Part shown: positions 48,001 to 60,000 of the stretch, piece by piece
How positions within the stretch are numbered: position 1 is the stretch's first letter
Layout: every line of letters starts with the position of its first letter
Assembly (NCBI GenBank): GCA_030867875.1
Contig: JAOWCC010000655.1
Span: forward strand, 12,236,269 to 12,300,268
Length of the DNA stretch: 64,000 bases
Origin: Actinernus sp. WN-2022
Taxonomy: Eukaryota; Cnidaria; Anthozoa; Actiniaria; Actinernidae
Direction of reading: 5' to 3'
The notes under the pieces: model-generated
What the model was told of the DNA's origin: nothing
What the model saw: the letters and a program-made list of their open reading frames with translations, nothing else
Database searches by the model: none
Position numbers and translations under genes: made by a program

Positions 48001-51000
48001 GAGTTAGTTCCCGTGATTTAATTAGGCCCTAAGTCGATCTTCTACGGAACCTAATTTTTAATATGATCGGCGCGACTCGAGTTCGACGTTTGCCGTGGGC
48101 ATTAGGTTCGGCAGATGACTTAGGTTCGGCAGATGACTTAGGTTCGGCAGATGACTTAGGTTCGGCAGATGACTTAGGTTCGGCAGATGACTTAGGTTCG
48201 GCAGATGACTTAGGTTCGGCAGATGACTTAGGTTCGGCAGATGACTTAGGTTCGGCAGATGACTTAGGTTCGGCAGATGACTTAGGTTCGGCAGATGACT
48301 TAGGTTCGGCAGATGACTTAGGTTCGGCAGATGACTTAGGTTCGGCAGATGACTTAGGTTCGGCAGATGACTTAGGTTCGGCAGATGACTTAGGTTCGGC
48401 AGATGACTTAGGTTCGGCAGATGACTTAGGTTCGGCAGATGACTTAGGTTCGGCAGATGACTTAGGTTCGGCAGATGACTTAGGTTCGGCAGATGACTTA
48501 GGTTCGGCAGATGACTTAGGTTCGGCAGATGACTTAGGTTCGGCAGATGACTTAGGTTCGGCAGATGACTTAGGTTCGGCAGATGACTTAGGTTCGGCAG
48601 ATGACTTAGGTTCGGCAGATGACTTAGGTTCGGCAGATGACTTAGGTTCGGCAGATGACTTAGGTTCGGCAGATGACTTAGGTTCGGCAGATGACTTAGG
48701 TTCGGCAGATGACTTAGGTTCGGCAGATGACTTAGGTTCGGCAGATGACTTAGGTTCGGCAGATGACTTAGGTTCGGCAGATGACTTAGGTTCGGCAGAT
48801 GACTTAGGTTCGGCAGATGACTTAGGTTCGGCAGATGACTTAGGTTCGGCAGATGACTTAGGTTCGGCAGATGACTTAGGTTCGGCAGATGACTTAGGTT
48901 CGGCAGATGACTTAGGTTCGGCAGATGACTTAGGTTCGGCAGATGACTTAGGTTCGGCAGATGACTTAGGTTCGGCAGATGACTTAGGTTCGGCAGATGA
49001 CTTAGGTTCGGCAGATGACTTAGGTTCGGCAGATGACTTAGGTTCGGCAGATGACTTAGGTTCGGCAGATGACTTAGGTTCGGCAGATGACTTAGGTTCG
49101 GCAGATGACTTAGGTTCGGCAGATGACTTAGGTTCGGCAGATGACTTAGGTTCGGCAGATGACTTAGGTTCGGCAGATGACTTAGGTTCGGCAGATGACT
49201 TAGGTTCGGCAGATGACTTAGGTTCGGCAGATGACTTAGGTTCGGCAGATGACTTAGGTTCGGCAGATGACTTAGGTTCGGCAGATGACTTAGGTTCGGC
49301 AGATGACTTAGGTTCGGCAGATGACTTAGGTTCGGCAGATGACTTAGGTTCGGCAGATGACTTAGGTTCGGCAGATGACTTAGGTTCGGCAGATGACTTA
49401 GGTTCGGCAGATGACTTAGGTTCGGCAGATGACTTAGGTTCGGCAGATGACTTAGGTTCGGCAGATGACTTAGGTTCGGCAGATGACTTAGGTTCGGCAG
49501 ATGACTTAGGTTCGGCAGATGACTTAGGTTCGGCAGATGACTTAGGTTCGGCAGATGACTTAGGTTCGGCAGATGACTTAGGTTCGGCAGATGACTTAGG
49601 TTCGGCAGATGACTTAGGTTCGGCAGATGACTTAGGTTCGGCAGATGACTTAGGTTCGGCAGATGACTTAGGTTCGGCAGATGACTTAGGTTCGGCAGAT
49701 GACTTAGGTTCGGCAGATGACTTAGGTTCGGCAGATGACTTAGGTTCGGCAGATGACTTAGGTTCGGCAGATGACTTAGGTTCGGCAGATGACTTAGGTT
49801 CGGCAGATGACTTAGGTTCGGCAGATGACTTAGGTTCGGCAGATGACTTAGGTTCGGCAGATGACTTAGGTTCGGCAGATGACTTAGGTTCGGCAGATGA
49901 CTTAGGTTCGGCAGATGACTTAGGTTCGGCAGATGACTTAGGTTCGGCAGATGACTTAGGTTCGGCAGATGACTTAGGTTCGGCAGATGACTTAGGTTCG
50001 GCAGATGACATAGGTTCGGCAGATGACTTAGGTACGACAGATGACTTAGGTTCGGCAGATGAATTAGGTTCGGCAGATGCAATAGGTACGGCAGATGAAT
50101 TAGGTGCAGCCGATGAATTATAGGTGCGGCCGATGAATTAGGTTCAGCAGATGCTGTCGCATTATGTGGCACTTGAGCAGAGTTGATTCAAACGCCGGCT
50201 CTCCTTGTGCGCTGAGCTAAATGCATGAATTATGTCATCTTGCAATAGATTTTTGGCGCGAAAATTAAAATCTATAACCAAGTTTCTTGATTGCTATAAT
50301 CGGTTTAAAGAATTAAGTTCACGTCTGAACCAACAGTGGCTCGTCGAACTTTACTGGAGCGGGTTCTGAACTCAACTGAATAGAATATAATATAAATATA
50401 AATCATCAGCACTAGCATAACAAATAAAGAAAACTAACAGTAAATGCCTACTGTCTTACAGGAATGGCGCATATAACAACGGCATCCAACCACCCCTTAT
50501 AGCCGGCCTTTCCAACCATTTATTATCAAGTTGATCTTTGATTCTTCTCTTCCTTCTAACAATACTTTCCCTAACTTTTTCCTGAGTTCAAGTCGAATAC
50601 CAGTTTTCTCTGACCGAGATCAATATTCCCTGACTTTTCCCTGACCTGTAGCGACCCTGTACATGTCCGTTAAGATTTCTCTTAAAGTGCCTATGAAATG
50701 AAACAATCGATCCCGTTTTTATTTTATTTTATTGAATTATAGACTTCCCATTTTGTGCAATTAACAATCAATTTGGAGAGCACGAACATAATTTTATTTC
50801 GTATCGAAGTCAGGCGGAATTGCCAAAATCTGGCGACAACTTTTACGCCGTTAAATATATGCTAATCACATGCGTGACGTCACTAGGTTTGCGCATTTAT
50901 ATTCACAAGGACTGCAAGGATTCTAAAAAAAAATATGGCCATCTTCAAGTTTTCTCAAAGTATTACATATTTAAATTGAAAACTGGCCAAAAATGCACTT

Positions 51001-54000
51001 ATTTCGTTGTATTTATGAGGACGAATATAAATGAGTACACCTTGTGACGTCATGCAAGTGATTACCATATCTTTAACGGCATAAAAATTGTCGCCAGATT
51101 TTGGCAATTCCGCCTGACTTCGATACGAAAAAAAAATTGTTCGCGCTATCCATACTGATTTTTATTTGCACAACATCACTAAGAGAAACCTAGAATTTGA
51201 TAAAATAAAATAAAAACGGAATCCGTTTTTTCATTTCATTGGCATTTCCACAACTCCTCCCCATGGAAATGTTTTTTTTTTGCCAAAATTAGTCCGCGGG
51301 CGAAATTTTGGTCGACGAACCCCTAAAATTATAGTCATTTCACTCCTTCAATTAAACATATTTGTGAGGTACTCTGGGTTGAGGCTGTTCAAAGCCTTGT
51401 AGATCATAACAGCCTCTTGTTTTGTTCTTTGGATGTGTACATCAATCTTTGTACCATACGGTAGATATGTAAGTATATGAGCCGCGCGGTTTGCTGTTTT
51501 CATAGTTTGTCTGCTAGTATTCAGATTTCCCCATACGCTACTGCAGTGTAGTTCAAAGTGAGATTGGATTAGTGCCCTATACACATTCGTCAGTGCCGTA
51601 TGGGGAATGAAAGGTTTTATTCGCTTGAAAGCGCCGATGAAATTTTCTTTACGAGTTTCTCAACATCGGTAGTCAAGGACAATGATTCATCAAGTTGCAT
51701 CCCAAGATATTTATTGCTGCCGCAGCGAGCGAGCCTGAAGCGAGGGACAGCAGTACTAATGTGTGCAGTGGAGCCGTTTTTGGGCGGCATTGCCAGAGCT
51801 GTGCATTGTGGTCGTGCACAAGGACACAGAAACGATATGCGCAGATCAAACGAAGTGCATTGTTGTCATGCGCAAGGACACAGAAACGATATGCGCAGAT
51901 CAAACGAAGTGCATTGTGGTCATGCGCAAGGAAACAGAAACGATATGCGCAGATCAAACGAAGTGCATTGTGGTTGTGCACAAGGACACAGAAACGATAT
52001 GCGCAGATCAAACGAAGTGCATTGTGGTCGTGCACAAGGACACAGAAACGATATGCGCAGATCAAACGAAGTGCATTGTGGTCATGCGCAAGGACACAGA
52101 AACGATATGCGCAGATCAAACGAAGTGCATTGTGGTCATGCGCAAGGACACAGAAACGATATGCGCAGATCAAACGAAGTGCATTGTGGTCATGCGCAAG
52201 GACACAGAAACGATATGCGCAGATCAAACGAAGTGCATTGTGGTCATGCGCAAGGACACAGAAACGATATGCGCAGATCAAACGAAGTGCATTGTGGTCA
52301 TGCGCAAGGACACAGAAACGATATGCGCAGATCAAACGAAGTGCATTGTGGTCGTGCACAAGGACACAGAAACGATATGCGCAGATCAAACGGAGTGCAT
52401 TGTGGTCATGCACAAGGACACAGAAACGATATGCGCAGATCAAACGAAGTGCATTGTGGTCATGCACAAGGACACAGAAACGATATGCGCAGATCAAACG
52501 GAGTGCATTGTGGTCATGCCCAAGGACACAGAAACGATATGCGCAGATCAAACGGAGTGCATTGTGGTCATGCGCAAGGACACAGAAACGATATGCGCAG
52601 ATCAAACGAAGTGCATTGTGGTCATGCGCAAGGACACAGAAACGATATGCGCAGATCAAACGAAGTGCATTGTGGTCATGCACAAGGACACAGAAACGAT
52701 ATGCGCAGATCAAACGGAGTGCATTGTGGTCATGCACAAGGACACAGAAACGATATGCGCAGATCAAACGAAGTGCATTGTGGTCATGCACAAGGACACA
52801 GAAACGATATGGCGGTCTTTCACACGTCGCTTTCTTTTCGTTTGGGCGTGAAGGTGTGTATATTTGTACTGCTTTTATTTGTGCATTTTCACGTGAATGT
52901 GGCCCTTATTCGTACTTAGAATCTGTTGTTATTGCCATCCTACAGCAAGTGTAAATAAATTGTGATCGCCTCGTTTGTATTATTAGTCTCGTGTTTTGAT
53001 GTGAACTTTAAACTAACCCACAAAATGTGTTTTGTAACTTGATGATTATGCTAAGTTGACGAGTCCACGCGTGAGTGGAGTCGTTTAGTCGGAACTCAGT
53101 GTGAGCCTAGTTTGATAGTTTGGGGAGGATATAATGACTATTTTCAAAGAGCAAGATCTCTTCTCTTATCAACATGATTACCAACAAATAATGTTCTTCT
53201 ATTACCTTGGACAAAGTCAAATCAATATAGTTACAATTTGAAGTAACAGCAGGGTTCAAAACACACAAATTAGCATGTCTCAATAACAGTAACAGTTGAT
53301 TTCCGGTGTTAACGCTTCAGCGGACTCTAATATATGCATGCCTGTTTCCGGGAACAGCAATTCTTTTTGCTAGGCATCCTAAGAAAATGGCGGGAATTGG
53401 CAGATTCAGCGATTTTACCGGGAAATTATTGATATATCAGGACAAACTGAAAATAAACCTGGACAACTTTTGAGAAAACACGCCACAGCTCAAACATGCT
53501 TCAGGCAAGATAGCCCCAAAGCCACACGATAGATTCATCTAACACACATCACACCTTGAGATTTGTGCTACCTAGTAATATATTTTTCCTGCCAAAGAGC
53601 TACTTACTAAGTAGGTTTTCTTCAAATACATTTCCTAACTGAGCGGCAGCATTCACTACCTATTAGGTATACTAGTTTTATACAATAATTAGAGGACGTC
53701 ACACACACGGGAAAATGACACCTATTTGATAACTATCATTCCAGGGTTGTTTGCTCACCAAGTGATTCCCCATCATCCAGAAAGAGATAACCTTGAGCTG
53801 GCTCGCCGTCTTTTCCAGTCTTTGCCACGATAAGTTCGAAGGCGTTCTTACGGCTGAGAAACAACAACAATCATATAGTAAGGCTTCCCAGTCTAACAGA
53901 ATGAGGAGGCGAAAATAAACGACAAGAAACAGCTAATCTGGCCATACCTGTTAGCCTATCTATTTTATATAACACTTCAACGCGCTTTTTCTATATCGGC

Positions 54001-57000
54001 ACCTAACTATGGAACAACGTACCTATAGAAATTAGATCAAGCCCTAAAATTTTAATATCTTTAAATCTAAGCTTAAAGTGCCTATAACCCTTTTGCAATT
54101 TTGATAGTTTATGAACCTCCGAAAAGTTTTGAGTACTTCTGTGAAGAAAGTTTTGGTTTACAGTGAATACTTTATGTTCTACGCTTGTTTGAAATCGTGT
54201 AAATGTGATCTTTTGTGACCTTTCCTGATCCATGACCGCGTAAATAAAAGCCTGGGTCGAAACCTGTATGTACGTCACCTCATTAATGCATTATTCCCCA
54301 TGGCGCCTTTCTATCACAACAACATCGATGCATAGAAAATATACTCAGTTTGTGAGTTGTTAGTAAAGAAAAAAGTCGTTTTAGTCAACATGTTAAGTAT
54401 TTCTTGAAATGATTGCAAAGCCGAATTAATTATATGACGTCAAGATGACGTAAATACAGGTATCGACCCAGGCTTTTGCTTACGCGGTCATGGATCAGGG
54501 AAGGTCACATTTACACGATTTCAAACAAGCGTAAAACATAGAGTATTTACTCAAAATCAAAACTTTCTTCACAGAAGTACTCAAAACTCCTCGGAGGTTC
54601 GTAAGCAATAAAAATTACAAAAGGGTTATAGGCACTTTAAAGGGATACCCGAGTGAAAAACACATTGGGGCTCAAAAGAATCTTCAACATGTTCTTTGTT
54701 CAGAAAATGTATTAAAATTTGATCAAACGTTTTTAGTATTAAGAACGAGCACCTCAAATTTGGCCCCGCGAAGACATGGGCGCCGCCATCTTTGTTTGCA
54801 TTTACGGAAGTGACGTCACTTCGTCCCACCAGCGTATCGCGGCTACTTGTCTTTGTATGATTTTCACACGCTCGGAATTAAAGTGGATATATTTTCATCG
54901 AGATTGCAGAGGAATTCTTACAGAAACCGGAATTATGATGAAGACGACATTATGAGAAAAGTTAAGAAGACTGGGAGGAGGAAGAAAAGCATTGGGAAAG
55001 CGAGAAATTATCAGACGAACAACAAGGTCTCGTAACTGCCATTTAATAACAGCAAAACAACATGGCTTAAAAGACTCGAGTGACTTCTGAATAAGTATAA
55101 GAACTACAATGTATGTGAGGTACAGTTAAGGCGTTTATCATCCTAAAAACACCTAATAAGTGAGAGAGTGAGAACGCTGGTGGGACGAAGTGACGTCACT
55201 TCCGTAAATGCAAACAAAGATGGCGGCGCCCATGTCTTCGTGGGGCCAACTTCGAGGTGCTCGTTCTTAATACTAAAAACCTTTGATCAAATTTTAATAC
55301 ATTTTCTGAACAAAGAACATGTTGAAGATTCTTTTGAGCCCCAATGTGTTTTTCACTCGGGTATCCCTTTAAGTACTATCTTTTTCAATCAGCATATAAT
55401 CTGAACTAGCTATTAATTAGTTACAGATCTACTTCTTTAGTTTCATTATGTTAAATTATTATTTACAGTATTTAATTTTAATTATTTAACCATTTTAATG
55501 CGCATCATTAAGCTATATTATCAATGATATTATCATTTATTTATTTATTTACTTACTTCGGCTGGAAGTGCCTCTGGCAAGGCTAATTTAACAAATAGAT
55601 TCTGCCGTGCGTCTGTCCTCTTATAGATGCACAGATGACGTCACAACGTGAAGAGAACAAAGAAGTGCGTCACGTGACGCAGTCGAGATAATGACGTCAT
55701 CTGTGCATCTGTTTTGTAATAACACATGGTTATCGACCAATCAGAGCGTGTGTTTCGTACTATTTATTGTATCATCGTATTATTAGTTACATCATGATTG
55801 TGGTGTTGTAATTATTATCGACCAATCAGAGCGTGTGTTTCGTACTATTTATTGCATCATCGTATTATTAGTTACATCATGATTGTGGTGTTGTAATTGT
55901 TATCGACCAATCAGAGCGTGTGTTTCGTACTATTTATTGCATCATCGTATTATTAGTTACATCATGATTGTGGTGTTGAAATGTTTTTGTCAAGTAAAAG
56001 AATTCTAAAAGTAGTTAGTTGGACCAGTCGATGATAATGGACGCTTATATAAAAATCGGCTCAAAATGTGATCAAAATCGGACTGAAATCGAAAAAAACA
56101 TTACCTGGCAGATGTGGTGATATCAGGTTTTTGGGTGGGGATAATCGAACCGCCTCGGACGTGTAGAGGAGTATCACACAGCATGGAGCAACTCAATGTG
56201 TGCAACCGACTTCCAGTCCCTTCACGTTGCAACTCTGAGCCCTAAATATGATAGAGGAATTACAAAGAAATACATTAGAACAACTTTGTCGACTATGTAC
56301 CATAGATGTACCATGCGGCAGTATTGGTAAACTACTCTGGTGTAAATATAGCAAAACCAGGGAAAGCCTGTACAGTAAACTGTTAATCATTAACCATGCA
56401 ATTAACCAACTAATCATTTAATCAACCAACTCGTCATTTAATCAACGAACTCATTATTTAATCAATGAACTCATCGTTTAATCAATAAACTCATCGTTTA
56501 ATCAACCAACTCATCGTTTAATCAACCAACTCATCGTTTAATCAACCAACTCATCGTTTAATCAACCAACTCATCCTTTAATCAACCAACTCATCATTTA
56601 ATCAACCAACTCATCATTTAATCAACCAACTCATCATTTAATCAACCAACTCATCATTTAATCAACCAACTCATCATTTAATCAACCAACTAATCATTTA
56701 ATCAACCAACTAATCATTTAATCAACCAACTTTAGAATCATTCATTCAACTAATCAATCAATCAAAGCATCAATAAAAGAATCAATTAATCACTAAAACC
56801 ATTCATCCATCTATCAGCTAATCAATCAATCAAACAATCAACCGATCAAGGCTTGTCTACAAATCATCAACCAAATAACTAAATAACCTGCCTTTAAATC
56901 AATCCCTCCACCAATGAGCTGATTAACCAATCAATCAATCAATCAATCAATGTTTGTCTACTCACATTATAAACATTGTACCATGTGGCATCAGGGAAAT

Positions 57001-60000
57001 AGCCAGTTACACTTGATACACCCTGTTGACGAAACGTAAAGTATAGATAAGCGGCTGTATCTACTCGAGGTAAAATAGTCTGAAATACACCCGCCTCGTC
57101 AGCTTGTTCCAGGGTCCACACCCCGAGAGAGACGTCTGAATTCATTAACCGACAATACTGTCCAATGACGTCACTACCCCGAAATCGCGGTAGTGATTGT
57201 GGTCAATTCTATAATTATGTGCATTCATTTCACGCTAAATATTTTGGATAAAAAACAGGATGGTGTGATTTGTATAATCCTGTTTGAAATTGTCATATAT
57301 TGTTTCGTGTGGAAAAGCTGTATCCACCTCAATAGAAATCACTTCTAGAGTTTTATCAAGGAGAAATGCTTCTGTAAACTTGCCTACGGGTTATGGAAAG
57401 TCCTTGATCTTTCGAATGGCTCAACTCGTTGCGAGTGAACTTGTGAAAATATCGCCATCACGCCGCGTACAGTCTGTTTGTCCCGTAGATCATTTATTGT
57501 AGTTTATATCTCTTCACTAATTGCACTGATGAAGAACCACAAGTGGTTTTCCTCGAAACCCTAAACATCACAGCAACGTGTAAGTTACAGCTGATGAGGA
57601 AGAGACGGCTCTAATAAAGAAAATCGAAGTGGGTGAGTTCCACAGTTGGAGTTTCGTGGTGTTTACGCTTTGCCCACGGTACATGTTGTCAGTGGTTCGG
57701 TGGAGAAGAAGAGTGTTCGTTGGGATTGCTGTCGACAAAGTACACTATATTTCAAGTCTGGAGCAATTCATTGAACAATAAGGATATTTTTCAAGACCGG
57801 TGGCATAAATTCAACTGCAGATGACATTAAATAGAAATGTTAGGACCAAAGTCTTCCTCTAAGGCCTATGGTCAGAGCTTAGTGCCCTACATATTGAAAG
57901 GTCATGTTATTTTTGTATCACCTTATGGAATGAATGGCAAACAAATTTAGGTTGGGTGTACCACACAGGGAGTATTGAAAACACAGCGGCACGAATATGA
58001 CGAGAGCTTGAGTCTGGAGTGGTGAACGAGTGAAAACCGCTTAAATTTAGGAAATTGATCGTTTGTCTCCTGATAAGAAGTAACTTTAGTCATAGCTCGC
58101 GACATATTGACCATGTGTTGCTGGAAAATGTTCATTGATCGAGAGGTCCACCGATTTAGTCTAACATAGCTAGGTGGTTAGCAGTACATGGTGAACTCTG
58201 ATCCTCGTTGCACCTGTTCACGAGTCTTTCCATTTACAGACTGTGAGAATTGTGCAGCCTTCGTAAAATGTTTGCAAAGTGTCTGCGAATGTAAAACTTT
58301 ACAGGCATCTTTTTACAAACCCTTTACACTAGTGTAGTAACTTTAGAGAAATTTTATACTCCGCAAAATGTTTGTAAAAATGTCTATGAATTTGTACAGT
58401 CGCAGTAATTTTGCAGCCATTTGACAAAGGCTGTAAACTGTCTAGAATATGCTTACAATAGACCACCTCGAAGTTTTCGACGCCATTTTGTTTGGCATGC
58501 AAGAATTCCTGGCGCGGTTACTCAGTCCCCATACAAACCTTTGTAATTCGGACACGCTTCGTCAAAGCGCTCTGAAGAAAATTGTAATTACGGCAAGCTG
58601 ACCTAATGATTCTACAAGAACCGACAACAGAATCAAAGGTAAGTTAAGAACAAATATCATTGGTGAATTTGAACCCAGTAGGATAACGTTTGCCGCCGGG
58701 ATGATTTTTGACCGGACTTCTGTTCGGCACTCCGAATACGGTGTAAACTGTTAAAAACATGGCGTCGTCATAAGCACATGGTGTGAGAGCAACATATATA
58801 AAGTTTTATTCCTACATATAATGTTTACTTTAACCCCTATTTTAATATTCAGTTCGGTATTTCAATACATTTGTGATTCGTAAGTTTTCTTCTTTCCCGG
58901 TTCTTTGCAGAGTTCATCAAAAATCATCCTACTGGGTTTAAATTCACAAATGATCTTCGTTATTATCTTACCTATAATTCTGTTGTCGGTTTTTGTAGAA
59001 TTATTAGGTCAGCTTGCCGTAATTACAATTTTCTTCAGAGCGCTTTCACGAAGCGTGTCCGAATTACAAAGGTTTGTATGGGGACTGAGTAACCGCGCCA
59101 GGAATTCTTGCATACCAAACAGAATGGCGTCGAAAACTTCGAGGTGGTCTATTAAAATCATTTTCCAGACTTTTGACATAGTCCTTCAGAGTCTGTATAT
59201 GGTTCGATTTCTCCAGTAGTATATCAAGCTAGTTCGACAAAAGGTATGCTACCCGCCATGCAAAACGTGATCCGAGTATTAGTCTTCGACACTCAAAGGT
59301 TAGGGAGAAAGATGTCACATATGCGAGACGTCAGAAACTGTACGTTTTTCATAGAGCAGATTTCGTGTGGGACAAACTACGGCATGTCCGTAACCGTGCT
59401 GTAACCCACACCGCGGCAAAACGTCACGCGCATGCGTATTTGCTATTTCTTGTCGGCGCGCGGCCGCCCCCAGTTTCCCGCGAAAACCGAAATGAAACAA
59501 CAGGCACATACCCGTGATTTTAAAATTTCTGCTTAAAAGTATTCATTTGTGAACTGTTTTGTCAAAAACTAAGAAAACTACTTAAAAGCTAAGCCTAAGA
59601 CTTTAACAGGTTGAAGTTTTCTTAATTTGTAATTCATTGTGAGTTTACTAAGTTATAAAATTATTTACTAAAAAAGTTGAAACCCTCGGTAATTTGTATT
59701 TGATAGCAGAGCCTTCGTTCTTTTGGCCAGCGGAGCATACCGTTTTGCCGCGGTGTGGCTGTAACCGTGCTGTAACCGTGCTGTACTGTAACTTTGTGAT
59801 TTGATTGGATCAGCAGGACAAAAACAATGGGAAACCATTTCAACGTCACGGTATACCGTACAGTAACCGTTCTGTAGTCAGTGCCGTAGTTTGTCCAACT
59901 CACACGAAATCTACTCTATAACAGCGAGCACGGCATCTACAACTTGTTACTGACAAGGAAGACACAAATTTGTAGATGCAGAAACTCGTTTTAAGTGCTT

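Noticed and set aside
48102..50150. CRISPR-like array
   Set aside because: Units are contiguous identical 18-mers without spacers, in a eukaryotic intron.
48029..50172. Three frames of 660-704 residues (SSAEPK, LGSADD and HLPNLS repeats)
   Set aside because: They are the three or more open translations of one 18-bp satellite; simultaneous openness on both strands and absence of any non-repeat domain argue against a gene.
51600..52954. Four frames of 360-440 residues over 51.7-52.9 kb
   Set aside because: Produced by the 54-bp minisatellite; open in several frames on both strands.
57045..57145. Extension of GH31 exon B to the longer frame (ADEAGVFQTILPRVDTAAY)
   Set aside because: A CAACAG acceptor at 57023 gives a joint in phase with exon A and an uninterrupted GH31 alignment; the extra residues do not fit the family.
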